Below are positions 26,495-35,650 of a stretch of DNA of 40,704 bases, piece after piece (position 1 is the stretch's first letter; every line of letters begins with the position of its first letter). Made by a program: the position numbers and the translations under genes. This DNA comes from Pelagibacterium lentulum. GTDB taxonomy: Bacteria; Pseudomonadota; Alphaproteobacteria; Rhizobiales; Devosiaceae. The stretch lies in the NCBI RefSeq assembly GCF_003992625.1, contig NZ_RZMW01000010.1, forward strand, positions 1 through 40,704, read 5' to 3'. The notes under the pieces were generated by a model. The model was not told the DNA's origin, ran no database searches, and worked only from the letters and a program-made list of their open reading frames with translations.

Positions 26495-27652
26495 TCAGTT
26501 CAGATCGACGGGGATTTCAACGACACCGTTTTCCGTGGCCGCCAATGCAAGGCGGCCATTTTTTATGGCCAGCGCCTTTTCGCCGAACAGCTTGCGGCGC
26601 CATCCCTTGAGGGCCGGCACGTCGGCGAAATCATCGAGTACGATAGCGTCGATGTCATCGGAACTAGCGATAATGCGCGTGGCAACATTGTTCTTGTCGG
26701 CAACGGCCTTGAGCAGCACGCGCAGCAGATCACCGATTGCGCCTTTGGGGGAAGGACCGCGCGGGCGCTGCGGGACGGTCGGAAGGTCCGCCTTCTCGAT
26801 TTTCTCGACATTTTCGAGAATTGTAATGATTTCTCCGGCGGCCGAGGAGCGGCCAAAGCCTCGAGGCACGGCGCGTAACTTGTCGAATGCTTCCGGTTTT
26901 CTGGGGCGCTGCTGGGCAAGCTCGTAAAGCGCGTCATCCTTGATGATGCGACTGCGAGGCTGATCATTTGCCTGTGCGCGCTGCTCGCGCCAAGCTGCCA
27001 GTTCTTGCAGCGCTGCGAGATCTCGCGGCCGACTGACCTTCATCTTGAGGCGCTTCCAGGCGTTCTCGGGCTTGACGATATATGTATCGAGACTTTCGAG
27101 GACGCTCATTTCGTCCTGCACCCAACTCATGCGCTTGGCCTTGGCAATTTCGTCGCGCAGGTTGGCATAGACATCGCGAAGATGCGTGACGTCAGCAAGC
27201 GCATAGGTGAGCTGCTTTTCGCTCAGGGGGCGCGCGGACCAATCGGTAAATCGGGAGCTTTTGTCGATCTGGGCGCCAACGACCGCGCGCACGAGATTGT
27301 CATATGAAACCGAATCTCCGTGGCCGCAAACCGAAGCGGCAACCTGGGTATCGAAAAGTGGGGCAGGGACCTGACCGAAAAGCTTGACGAAAATTTCTAT
27401 GTCCTGCCGCGCAGCGTGGAAAACTTTCGTGACATGATTATTGAACAGAAGGTCTGCAATGGGGGCGAGGTCGAGGTCTTCAGCCAGCGGATCGATAATC
27501 ACGGCGCGATCAGGGGTTGCCGCCTGTACCAGGCACAGTTTGGGCCAGTAGGTCGTTTCCCGGAGAAATTCTGTATCTAGAGTAACAAAATCGTAGTTGG
27601 TTGCATCTTTGCAAAACGCGGCAAGCGCCTGCGTTGTCGTGATGACCTGCAT
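26495..27652 (-). CDS. rnd: Ribonuclease D
   Basis: 3'-5' exoribonuclease that trims tRNA precursors and other stable RNAs. At 385 residues it is typical. The DEDDy exonuclease domain (about 1-180) has D26 and E28 in TLDTEFLRETTYWPKLCLVQ, a second Asp in FHAARQDIEIF, and the Tyr and final Asp in LTYALADVTHLRDVY. Two HRDC-type helical domains follow (about 200-385, ELAAWREQRAQANDQPRSRIIKDDALYELA is the first). The stop adjoins the ppx stop with no bases between. Divergent from aspS with a 153-base gap. Confidence 0.95.
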   Translation of the reverse strand: MQVITTTQALAAFCKDATNYDFVTLDTEFLRETTYWPKLCLVQAATPDRAVIIDPLAEDLDLAPIADLLFNNHVTKVFHAARQDIEIFVKLFGQVPAPLFDTQVAASVCGHGDSVSYDNLVRAVVGAQIDKSSRFTDWSARPLSEKQLTYALADVTHLRDVYANLRDEIAKAKRMSWVQDEMSVLESLDTYIVKPENAWKRLKMKVSRPRDLAALQELAAWREQRAQANDQPRSRIIKDDALYELAQQRPRKPEAFDKLRAVPRGFGRSSAAGEIITILENVEKIEKADLPTVPQRPRGPSPKGAIGDLLRVLLKAVADKNNVATRIIASSDDIDAIVLDDFADVPALKGWRRKLFGEKALAIKNGRLALAATENGVVEIPVDLN

Positions 27653-27805
27653 AGAGAATATGTCCAGTTCGAATTAATTGCCACTCTCCTAGCAGGTTGG
27701 GTGGTTTCCGCATAGTGTGGTGGCCTATCATGCTTGACATTTAAAGCGTGCCATGCGCTTTTCCGGCAAAAATCTCCCATTCCGTTTCTCGAAAGTTTTC
27801 GATTG

Positions 27806-29605
27806 ATGCATCGCTATCGCTCGCACACCTGTGCCCAACTCAACACTGCCGATGTGGGACAGACCGCCAGATTGTCGGGCTGGGTTCACCGTATCCGCGA
27901 CCACGGCGGCTTGCTATTCATCGATCTGCGCGATCACTATGGCTTGACCCAATGCGTTGTCGATCCCGATTCGCCGGCATTCAAACTGGCAGAAACGGTG
28001 CGAGCGGAGTGGGTTATTCGCATCGATGGCGAAGTGAAAGCCCGTACGCCAGAGACGGTCAACAAGAGCCTGCCGACGGGCGGTGTCGAAGTCTTCATTC
28101 GTGAGATTGAGATACTGGGCAAATCAGCGGAGCTGCCCCTGCCAGTATTCGGTGAGCCCGATTATCCGGAAGATACGCGCTTGCGTTATCGCTTCCTCGA
28201 TCTGCGCCGCGAGACGCTGCACGCCAATATCGTAAAGCGTACCAAGATCATCGCCGATATGCGCAACCGGATGAACGAAATCGGCTTTGGCGAATATTCC
28301 ACACCGATCCTGACCGCGTCGTCACCCGAAGGCGCGCGCGACTTTCTGGTGCCCAGCCGTATTCATCCCGGCAAGTTCTTTGCGTTGCCGCAAGCGCCGC
28401 AGCAATACAAGCAGTTGCTGATGGTGGCCGGCTTTGACCGCTATTTCCAGATTGCGCCTTGCTTCCGCGATGAAGATCCGCGTGCCGATCGGTTGCCGGG
28501 CGAATTCTACCAGCTCGACGTCGAAATGAGCTTTGTGACCCAGGAAGAAGTCTGGGACACGATGGAGCCGGTAATGCGTGGCGTCTTCGAGAAGTTTGCC
28601 GAAGGTAAGAAAGTTACCCAGCAATTCCCGCGTATTCCTTATGATGTCGCGCTGCGCAAATATGGCACGGACAAGCCGGATCTGCGCAACCCGATAGAAA
28701 TGCAGGATGTGACCGAACATTTCAGGGGTTCCGGTTTCAAGGTTTTTGCAAACCAAATCGCAGGCGATTCCAAGGTTGAAGTCTGGGCGATACCGGCCAA
28801 GAACAAGGAAGGTGCTGAGCCGATAGGGCGGGCCTTCTGCGACCGAATGAATGGTTGGGCTCAAGGCGAGGGGCAGCCTGGATTGGGCTATATTTTCTTT
28901 AAGGATGGGGCCGGTTCTGGCCCAATCGCCAAGAATATCGGTGAAGAGCGCACCGACGCTATTCGCAGCCAACTTGGCCTTGCCGATGGCGATGCGGTGT
29001 TCTTTGTTTGCGGCGTGCCGTCGAAATTTGCTACTTTCGCAGGCGCCGCCCGCACGAAAGTTGGCACAGATCTCGAATTGCTCGACCTCGACAGCTATGC
29101 CCTGTGCTGGATCGTCGATTTCCCGTTCTATGAATGGGACGAGGACGAAAAGAAGCTTGAATTTGCGCATAACCCCTTCTCAATGCCGCAAGGTGGCCGC
29201 GAAGCACTGGAAAGCCAGGATCCGCTTTCGATCAAGGCTTATCAGTACGATGCCGTTTGTAACGGGTTTGAAATCGCGTCGGGCTCGATCCGTAACCAGG
29301 AACCTGACACAATGATCGCGGCCTTTGAAAAGGTCGGCTTGTCCAAGCAGGACGTAGAAGAACGCTTTGGCGGCCTTTATCGCGCATTCCAGTATGGCGC
29401 TCCACCGCATGGTGGCATGGCAGCGGGCATCGATCGTATCGTGATGCTTCTGTGCGGCGTGCAGAATCTGCGTGAAATCACGCTGTTCCCGATGAACCAG
29501 CAGGCCGAAGATCCGCTGATGGGCGCGCCAAGCGACGCCTCGGCGCGGCAGTTGCGGGAGCTGCATCTGCGGCTGAACCTGCCAGCGGAAAAAAAGAACG
29601 CCTAA
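27806..29605 (+). CDS. aspS: Aspartyl-tRNA synthetase, probably non-discriminating
   Basis: Charges tRNA(Asp), and probably also tRNA(Asn), with aspartate. The 599 residues include an OB-fold anticodon-binding domain (about 1-105), class II motif 1 ([21 protein letters not shown]), motif 2 ([19 protein letters not shown]), the bacterial insert GAD domain, and motif 3 (GIDRIVMLL). Residues 31-35 read RDHGG, with H33 where the E. coli discriminating enzyme has Leu; this His marks non-discriminating AspRS, which needs GatCAB to make Asn-tRNA(Asn), and gatB is in this window. The ATG at 27806 gives the family start MHRYRSHTC; the frame extends upstream by 24 residues without support. Confidence 0.96.
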   Translation: MHRYRSHTCAQLNTADVGQTARLSGWVHRIRDHGGLLFIDLRDHYGLTQCVVDPDSPAFKLAETVRAEWVIRIDGEVKARTPETVNKSLPTGGVEVFIREIEILGKSAELPLPVFGEPDYPEDTRLRYRFLDLRRETLHANIVKRTKIIADMRNRMNEIGFGEYSTPILTASSPEGARDFLVPSRIHPGKFFALPQAPQQYKQLLMVAGFDRYFQIAPCFRDEDPRADRLPGEFYQLDVEMSFVTQEEVWDTMEPVMRGVFEKFAEGKKVTQQFPRIPYDVALRKYGTDKPDLRNPIEMQDVTEHFRGSGFKVFANQIAGDSKVEVWAIPAKNKEGAEPIGRAFCDRMNGWAQGEGQPGLGYIFFKDGAGSGPIAKNIGEERTDAIRSQLGLADGDAVFFVCGVPSKFATFAGAARTKVGTDLELLDLDSYALCWIVDFPFYEWDEDEKKLEFAHNPFSMPQGGREALESQDPLSIKAYQYDAVCNGFEIASGSIRNQEPDTMIAAFEKVGLSKQDVEERFGGLYRAFQYGAPPHGGMAAGIDRIVMLLCGVQNLREITLFPMNQQAEDPLMGAPSDASARQLRELHLRLNLPAEKKNA

Positions 29606-29620
29606 AAAGGCGGGAATTGC

Positions 29621-29645
29621 CCTGTCGGATGCCGAGTCCGACAGG
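29621..29645 (+). terminator. Stem-loop after aspS
   Basis: CCTGTCGGA (29621-29629), loop TGCCGAG, TCCGACAGG (29637-29645): nine perfect pairs, 15 bases after the aspS stop, followed by CATGTTTCC. The T-run is poor, so it may be a weak terminator or a 3'-end stabilising hairpin. Confidence 0.6.
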
Positions 29646-29719
29646 CATGTTTCCGGCTTTTCGTTGTCGCGCCCTGGCGGCCGCGAAACGGTCATGCCCT
29701 GGCTAAAAGCAGTCTAGCA

Positions 29720-29734
29720 TTAATGCGCAGTTAA
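29720..29734. promoter_or_regulatory. CtrA-type box (TTAA-N7-TTAA) before the EAL gene
   Basis: TTAA TGCGCAG TTAA matches both half-sites of the CtrA consensus TTAA-N7-TTAA(C); the final C is A. It ends 16 bases before the GTG start (29751) and 31 bases before the ATG (29766) of the CSS-EAL phosphodiesterase. CtrA boxes often overlap the -35 of the promoters they activate; here that would place the transcription start close to the start codon. Binding is inferred. Confidence 0.5.
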
Positions 29735-29750
29735 AGGCTTTCCGCCTATC

Positions 29751-31382
29751 GTGCCCGCAATAAAAATGCGTGCTGCCAGCGGGGGTTTAGGCGCTTTGAC
29801 TTTGCGTGGTTCGCAAATATTGTTGGTCGTCATTGCGATCCTGGCATTCGTTCCGGTGCTTGGCGTGGACTACGTGCTCGGTCGCTATGTCAAGGCGCAC
29901 GAAACCGAGAAGATGCAGAGTGCTGTCAATGTTGTGAGCAATGATGCGCAGCGCATCGTTCATGGTGCAATCCAATCGTTGCGAACGATCTTGAGGGATA
30001 GCCCGTCGCTATGTACGCCGACCTTTATGGCCAATGTAAATTCGCAACTGCAGTCGAGCCTGTTTCTGACACAGGTGGTCGTCGAAAACAGCGATGGGGT
30101 TCAGTATTGTTCGGCCTATGATAGCGATGTGCGCTATCGCGTCTTGTCCGAGAGCTTGGCGATTCCAGGTTATACCGAGCGGCTTAGTGCCGTGGTGATG
30201 GAGGGCAATTCCACGCCCATGCTGAAGGTGACGCAGCATGTGAACGAGAACAGATCCGTCTCTGCCTTTGTTGTGCCTGCTCCAATCCTTCTCAGCGGCT
30301 ATATGCCTGTGATCAGCGACCTATCCTATCTGCAGATTGCAATGACCAATGGTACGCCCATCGTGCAGGTCGGCGACGAGCGCGAACTTGATGGGCAGGG
30401 AGGCGATTTTCTGATTGCGCGCTCGTTTGCCGGCGAAATCCCACTTCGTACCGAGGCCGCAGTTTCACTCTCGTCCGTTCGTGCGCGTTATTCTGAGCTG
30501 ACTTTTGCATTTACCGTTATTGCTTGCCTGATCGGCGCGATCACTCTGGCTCTTGCTATTCAATATGCCAGGCGATCGAAAATGCCGGCCTATGATATTG
30601 AACGCGCTATCGTTGCAGGTGAAATGAAGCCCTATTATCAGCCGGTCATCAATCTGAGGACAGGCCGGCTGACCGGGTGCGAAGTGCTCATCAGGTGGGT
30701 GAAGCGCAATGGTGAGGTCATCCCGCCCGGTGCGTTTATCGATTATGCCGAGATGACGAATCTTGCAATTCCCATGACTCTCAATCTGATGGAGCAAGTG
30801 CGGGACGATCTTGAGGGGATCTGCCGGGAGGTCAGGGATTTCAAAGTCAGTATCAACCTTTTTGAAGGCCATTTTCGTGATGGATCGATTGTCGATGATA
30901 TCCAGTCGATTTTCGAGGGCAGCGGTATTTCCTATGAGCAACTTGTTTTCGAGATAACCGAGCGGCGTCCGCTTGATGATCGTGCTGCCGTCAACCGCAT
31001 CGTTTCTGCGATGCATGCGCTGGGCGTGCGCGTTGCCATGGACGATGTGGGCACAGGGCACTCCAACCTTGCTTATCTGCATACGCTGGGTATCGATATC
31101 ATCAAGATCGACAAGATTTTCGTTGATATGATCAAGGATGCAAATGTGCCGGTGCCGGTTATCGACGGCCTTGTCTCAATGGCACGCGATATGGGCATTG
31201 AGATTATTGCCGAAGGCGTCGAAACCCAAGACCAGGCTCTGTATCTACGTTCCAAGAACGTAACCTTAGCGCAGGGTTATCTATTCTCGCCGCCGCTCAA
31301 GCTGGACTCGTTCCTGACACTGGCCAATGCGCTGAAGCCGCAGGTCAAGCAAACAAACCTCGATGAGGATATTGCCGCCTAG
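29751..31382 (+). CDS. Membrane c-di-GMP phosphodiesterase (CSS-motif + EAL)
   Basis: Hydrolyses c-di-GMP. The 543 residues have two membrane helices (about 22-40 and 252-272) enclosing a periplasmic CSS-type sensor domain with C88 (LCTPTF) and C120 (YCSAYD), cysteines that in relatives form a redox-sensitive disulfide. The EAL domain covers about 282-530. The signature is EVL (E311), a common active variant, and the other catalytic residues are present: Asn in VSINLF, Glu in FEITER, the Asp pair in AMDDVGTGHSNL, Lys in IIKIDKIF and Glu in IAEGVET. There is no GGDEF domain. The start is GTG 29751 or ATG 29766; neither has a good ribosome site. A CtrA-type box lies just upstream. Confidence 0.93.
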   Translation: MPAIKMRAASGGLGALTLRGSQILLVVIAILAFVPVLGVDYVLGRYVKAHETEKMQSAVNVVSNDAQRIVHGAIQSLRTILRDSPSLCTPTFMANVNSQLQSSLFLTQVVVENSDGVQYCSAYDSDVRYRVLSESLAIPGYTERLSAVVMEGNSTPMLKVTQHVNENRSVSAFVVPAPILLSGYMPVISDLSYLQIAMTNGTPIVQVGDERELDGQGGDFLIARSFAGEIPLRTEAAVSLSSVRARYSELTFAFTVIACLIGAITLALAIQYARRSKMPAYDIERAIVAGEMKPYYQPVINLRTGRLTGCEVLIRWVKRNGEVIPPGAFIDYAEMTNLAIPMTLNLMEQVRDDLEGICREVRDFKVSINLFEGHFRDGSIVDDIQSIFEGSGISYEQLVFEITERRPLDDRAAVNRIVSAMHALGVRVAMDDVGTGHSNLAYLHTLGIDIIKIDKIFVDMIKDANVPVPVIDGLVSMARDMGIEIIAEGVETQDQALYLRSKNVTLAQGYLFSPPLKLDSFLTLANALKPQVKQTNLDEDIAA

Positions 31383-31507
31383 CAATTTGCCGCTGCTTGT
31401 CCTAGAGCAAGTGGCTGTGTTGCCGCGGTGCGGAAATTGGCCGGAATGCCTTTTCTTTTCTGGCAATTGGTGGCACCTACAGGCAGCCGATAATCCGAGG
31501 AGAGGGT

Positions 31508-33784
31508 ATGACTGACGACCAGCGAGATCCGCAGAAGGCTTTGAGAGAAGCCGCGCTGCATTTCCACAATTATCCCAAGCCAGGCAAGCTCGAAATCTCG
31601 CCGACCAAGCCGCTGGCCAATCAGCGTGACCTTGCATTGGCCTATTCCCCCGGCGTGGCTGCACCATGTGAGGAAATTGCAGAGAACCCGGAAACCGCGG
31701 CGCTCTATACCTCGCGCGCCAACCTCGTTGCCGTGATCTCAAACGGCACCGCCGTTCTTGGGCTCGGCAATATCGGCGCGCTTGCTTCCAAACCTGTCAT
31801 GGAAGGCAAGTCAGTTCTCTTCAAGAAGTTCGCAGGGATTGACAGCATCGACATCGAAGTCGACGAACAGGACCCCAAGAAGTTCATCGAAACAGTCGCG
31901 CCGCTCTGGCCGACATTCGGTGGCATCAATCTCGAAGACATCAAAGCGCCCGACTGCTTTGAAATCGAAGAAGCATTGCGGGAGCGCATGCCTATTCCGG
32001 TTTTCCATGACGACCAGCACGGTACAGCGATCATCGTCGCGGCTGCCGTTCTGAATGGCTTGAAGATCGCAAAGAAGGACATCTCCCAGGTCAAGATTTG
32101 CACCTCCGGCGCTGGTGCCGCCGCAATCGCCTGTCTGAACATGCTGATTGCCGTCGGTGCGAAGCGCGAAAATATCTGGGTTGCCGACCGCGAAGGCCTT
32201 GTGACCAAAAAGCGCGACAATCTGATGGATCGCTGGCGCGCATCGTTTGCACAGGACACCGACAAGACTTCGCTCGCTGAGGTCATGGACGGTGCTGACA
32301 TTTTTCTCGGGCTTTCTGCTGCAGGCGCTCTTAAGCCTGAGATGATGACCAACATGGCGCCCGATCCGCTTGTATTGGCGCTTTCCAATCCGGTTCCGGA
32401 AATTATGCCCGAACTGGCGCGTGAAGCGCGCCCCGACGCGATGATCTGTACGGGACGTTCGGATTACCCCAACCAGGTCAATAATGTTCTGTGCTTCCCC
32501 TTCATCTTCCGTGGCGCACTCGATGTCGGTGCAACCACGATCAACGAGGAAATGAAAGCGGCAGCGGCGCATGCAATCGCGCAGCTTGCCCAAGAGCCTG
32601 TGCTGGAAGCGACAACAAGCGGTGTCTCCACTTTTGGCAGGGATTATCTGATCCCCAATCCGTTCGACCAGCGCCTGATCCTCCGCATTGCACCAGCGGT
32701 TGCGAAGGCAGCGATGGATAGCGGCGTTGCGCGACGGCCGATTGAGGATTTCGACGCGTACAAGGACAGCCTCAACCGCTTCGTTTTCCGTTCCGGCATG
32801 GTCATGAAGCCAATGATCGAACGGGCGCGTGAAGAACCCAAGCGCATTGCATTTGCCGATGGCGAAGATGAACGCGTGTTGCGTGCGACACAGGTAATTC
32901 TCGAAGAGGGAATCGCCTCTCCGATCCTGATCGGGCGTCCTTTCGTTATTGAGCAACGCATTGACCGTTTTGGCCTGCAGTTGACGCCGGGCAAGGATTT
33001 CGAGGTGATCAACCCCGAGGACGACCCGCGCTATCGCGAATATGTGTCGCTGTTCCATTCATTGGTGGGGCGTAGCGGCGTTACGCCGGACACGGCAAGA
33101 ACCATCGTGCGCACCAACACGACCGTCATCGGCGCGCTGGCTGTCATGCGTGGCGAGGCCGATGGCCTGATCTGTGGTTTGGAGGGGCGTTACATCAAGC
33201 ATGTTCGCGACATCAAGTCGATCATCGGGCTTTCCGATGGTGTATCGGATGTGTCTGCGCTTTCCATGCTGATCATGCCACGCGGGGTGTTTTTCCTCGC
33301 TGATACCTATGTGAGCATCGATCCCACTGCCGATGAGATCGTGGGAATCGCGCTGCAAGCACGCGATCACCTCAAGCGTTTTAACATCGAGGCAAGAGCC
33401 GCGTTGCTGAGCTATTCCAACTTCGGTTCGCGTGAGGGCGATTCGTCCGAAAAAATGCGCGAGGCCTATCAGAAGCTCAAGGCAATTGCTCCGGATCTTA
33501 TCGTTGAGGGGGAAATGCAGGGCGATCTGGCACTCAATCAGGGGTTGCGCGAGCGCTATATCCCCGATTCTATCCTTAAGGGTGAGGCCAATCTTCTGGT
33601 GTTCCCAAACCTTGAAAGTGCGAATCTTTCCATGACCTTGCTCAAGGAAATGAATAACGCACTTCCGGTCGGCCCGATTCTGATGGGCACGCAGCGCCCA
33701 GCCCACATCCTTGCGCCATCGGTAACGAGCCGCGGTATTGTCAATATGACTGCGATTGCAGTGAACGAAGCTCTTGCTCCCTGA
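31508..33784 (+). CDS. maeB: NADP-dependent malic enzyme with phosphotransacetylase-like domain
   Basis: Oxidatively decarboxylates malate to pyruvate with NADP(+), supplying NADPH and pyruvate during growth on C4 acids. The 758 residues comprise a malic domain (about 15-160, with LALAYSPGVAAPCEEI and GLGNIGALASKPVMEGK), a catalytic/metal segment FHDDQHGTAIIVAAAVLNGL, an NAD(P)-binding Rossmann domain (ICTSGAGAAAIACLNML) to about 420, and a C-terminal phosphate acetyltransferase-like domain (about 430-758), usually regulatory and thought to be inactive as an acetyltransferase. The length is normal for the fused MaeB type. GAGGAGAG precedes the ATG. It ends at a shared terminator facing amn. 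Confidence 0.96.
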   Translation: MTDDQRDPQKALREAALHFHNYPKPGKLEISPTKPLANQRDLALAYSPGVAAPCEEIAENPETAALYTSRANLVAVISNGTAVLGLGNIGALASKPVMEGKSVLFKKFAGIDSIDIEVDEQDPKKFIETVAPLWPTFGGINLEDIKAPDCFEIEEALRERMPIPVFHDDQHGTAIIVAAAVLNGLKIAKKDISQVKICTSGAGAAAIACLNMLIAVGAKRENIWVADREGLVTKKRDNLMDRWRASFAQDTDKTSLAEVMDGADIFLGLSAAGALKPEMMTNMAPDPLVLALSNPVPEIMPELAREARPDAMICTGRSDYPNQVNNVLCFPFIFRGALDVGATTINEEMKAAAAHAIAQLAQEPVLEATTSGVSTFGRDYLIPNPFDQRLILRIAPAVAKAAMDSGVARRPIEDFDAYKDSLNRFVFRSGMVMKPMIERAREEPKRIAFADGEDERVLRATQVILEEGIASPILIGRPFVIEQRIDRFGLQLTPGKDFEVINPEDDPRYREYVSLFHSLVGRSGVTPDTARTIVRTNTTVIGALAVMRGEADGLICGLEGRYIKHVRDIKSIIGLSDGVSDVSALSMLIMPRGVFFLADTYVSIDPTADEIVGIALQARDHLKRFNIEARAALLSYSNFGSREGDSSEKMREAYQKLKAIAPDLIVEGEMQGDLALNQGLRERYIPDSILKGEANLLVFPNLESANLSMTLLKEMNNALPVGPILMGTQRPAHILAPSVTSRGIVNMTAIAVNEALAP

Positions 33785-33810
33785 TCTGACAGATCGAGCT
33801 TTGATTTGAA

Positions 33811-33837
33811 AAAGGGCGCCTCTCGGGGCGCCCTTTT
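33811..33837. terminator. Bidirectional terminator between maeB and amn
   Basis: AAAGGGCGCC (33811-33820), loop TCTCGG, GGCGCCCTTT (33827-33836), then T. The stem has A-runs on one side and T-runs on the other, so it can act in both directions, ending maeB (plus) and amn (minus). Confidence 0.85.
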
Positions 33838-33840
33838 GCG

Positions 33841-35319
33841 TTATTGGAATGCGGTTTCGGCAAAGGATCTCAATTTGCGCGAATGGAGCCGTTCGATCGG
33901 TTGATCGCGCAGGATTTCCATTGCCTTGAGCCCGATCAGCAGATGCCGGTTGACCTGCGTGCGGTAGAATTCGGATGCCATGCCGGGCAATTTCAGTTCG
34001 CCGTGCAGGGGCTTGTCAGAGACGCAGAGCAGGGTGCCATAAGGTACGCGGAAGCGGAAACCATTGGCCGCAATCGTTGCGCTTTCCATGTCGAGGGCAA
34101 TGGCGCGCGATTGGGAAAGTCGACGTGAGATTTCCGTTTGATCACGCAGCTCCCAATTGCGATTGTCGATCGTAAAGACCGTGCCGGTGCGCATGATGGA
34201 CTTGGTTTCAAGCCCTTCGAGGTGGGTTACTTCGGCAACCGCCTCCTGCAAGGCAAGCTGGATTTCGGCGAGCGCTGGAATGGGTACGGTAACTGGCAAA
34301 TCATCGTCAAGGACGTGATCTTCGCGAACATAGGCATGAGCCAGCACATAGTCGCCAAGCGATTGCGAATTGCGCAAGCCAGCGCAGTGACCGAGCATCA
34401 GCCAAGCGTGCGGGCGCAGGACAGCCACATGGTCTGTCGCTGTCTTTGCGTTCGAGGGACCCACACCGATATTGATCATCGTGATCCCGCGCCCGTTTTG
34501 TGCGGTGAGATGATAGGCCGGCATCTGTGGCTGCCTGCTTATCGGTGTGCCAGTGGTCCCGCCACCGAGGCGGGCGTTCATTGTTACTACGTTGCCCGGT
34601 TCCACAAAGCTGTCATAGAGGGGGTGCCCCTCAGTCATCCATTGCTTGGCCAGCCGTGTGAACTCTTCAATATAGAACTGGTAATTGGTAAAAATCACAA
34701 AGTTCTGAAAGTGATCCGGCGTGGTCGCCATGTAGTGGCTGAGCCTGTGCAGTGAATAGTCAACGCGCGGTGCGGTAAACGCCGCCATCGGGAACGGGCC
34801 ACCGCTTGGCGGGATCATTGTGCCATTTGCGATCTCATCGTCCATGTGGCCCAGGTCAGGCGTATCGAAAAGATCGCGCAGAGGGACACCAATATCGACA
34901 AGAACTTCGCCTTCCACACGTTCGTCGGGGGCAACCGCAAAGTGCAGCGGAATCGGCGTTTCGGATTCGCCAACCTCAATAGTGCCGTCATGATTTTTAA
35001 GCAGAAGCGAGAAATTCTCGATCAGATATTTATGAAAAAGGCGAGGCTGGGTGATCGTGGTTTGATAAAGGCCAGGGCTGTGCAGAAAGCCGTAGGCAAG
35101 CCGGGAATTGGCTTGTTGCTGAAAACTCGTTGAGGTCATCTGCACCTGCGGATAATGCGCTCGGACTTTGCCCGGCGGCACGATGCCCTTGGTCAGATTG
35201 CGCAGATGGTCCCGAATGAATCCGGTATTGCGATCATAAACTTCGCATACATATTCCCATGCCTCTACAGCGTCGGTGAACGATTTAAGGGGTACGGGAT
35301 CGGGGCTAACGAGTTTCAT
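33841..35319 (-). CDS. amn: AMP nucleosidase
   Basis: Hydrolyses AMP to adenine and ribose 5-phosphate, adjusting adenylate pools. The 492 residues comprise the N-terminal AMN domain (about 1-170, with SFTDAVEAWEYVCEVYDRNTGFIRDHL and SPGLYQTTITQP) and a C-terminal purine-nucleoside-phosphorylase-like domain (about 260-492, with TMINIGVGPSNAKTATDHVAVLRPHAWLMLGHCAGLR, and ALDMESATIAANGFRFRVPYGTLLCVSDKPLHGE for the base and ribose). The start at 35319 has AAGGAAA about 5 bases upstream; an extension to 35397 has no support. The gene lies alone, in the same direction as the secreted protein at 35651. Confidence 0.95.
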   Translation of the reverse strand: MKLVSPDPVPLKSFTDAVEAWEYVCEVYDRNTGFIRDHLRNLTKGIVPPGKVRAHYPQVQMTSTSFQQQANSRLAYGFLHSPGLYQTTITQPRLFHKYLIENFSLLLKNHDGTIEVGESETPIPLHFAVAPDERVEGEVLVDIGVPLRDLFDTPDLGHMDDEIANGTMIPPSGGPFPMAAFTAPRVDYSLHRLSHYMATTPDHFQNFVIFTNYQFYIEEFTRLAKQWMTEGHPLYDSFVEPGNVVTMNARLGGGTTGTPISRQPQMPAYHLTAQNGRGITMINIGVGPSNAKTATDHVAVLRPHAWLMLGHCAGLRNSQSLGDYVLAHAYVREDHVLDDDLPVTVPIPALAEIQLALQEAVAEVTHLEGLETKSIMRTGTVFTIDNRNWELRDQTEISRRLSQSRAIALDMESATIAANGFRFRVPYGTLLCVSDKPLHGELKLPGMASEFYRTQVNRHLLIGLKAMEILRDQPIERLHSRKLRSFAETAFQ

Positions 35320-35494
35320 TGTTTTTCCTTTTCTTATTATTCTCGTCTCAAGATTTGCCAGCAAATGTGCTTGGACGCAATGCGCAGCGACAGGCAAGAT
35401 GGACGTCCGATCCTTGCCGAAGATAGCGGCAGATTATCACAGTTCGGTGATTGGGCCTTTTGCCGCCGCATTGCACTTCCAATATGTAGCTTAT

Positions 35495-35631
35495 CTGCCA
35501 GATCGGCAAACGTGCCCATGCACTGGCGGAGATGAGCTTTCGCTGTTTTTGTCCCCCAAGCCCTCAACAGCGCAGCGAAAGTGTCATTGGAGGCCGCAGT
35601 CGTCCGCCCGGCGCTGCGGTCTCCTTTTTTT
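35495..35631 (+). ncRNA. Candidate small RNA ending in a strong terminator
   Basis: The gap between amn and the secreted protein (both minus) holds a plus-strand terminator with no plus-strand gene to end. Upstream of it CTTTCGCTG (35537-35545) pairs with CAGCGAAAG (35573-35581), leaving a C-rich loop containing GTCCCCCAAGCCC. A weak promoter, TTGCCG (35460-35465), 17 bases, TATGTA (35483-35488), would start transcription near 35495 and give an RNA of about 137 bases with two hairpins, a shape usual for trans-acting small RNAs. Open frames here lack ribosome sites and family similarity. I recognise no known RNA family; the 5' end is a guess. Confidence 0.35.
35589..35631 (+). terminator. Strong intrinsic terminator, plus strand
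   Basis: GGAGGCCGCAG (35589-35599), 14-base loop, CTGCGGTCTCC (35614-35624), then seven T. There are eleven pairs, one of them G-T. The T-run follows only on the plus strand, opposite to both neighbouring genes. Confidence 0.8.
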
Positions 35632-35650
35632 GTGGGCTGGCGATTGGGCG

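Noticed and set aside
31811-33058. Long open frame (415 codons) on the minus strand inside maeB
   Set aside because: It is antisense to conserved malic-enzyme domains, with Arg/His/Cys-rich random-looking composition.
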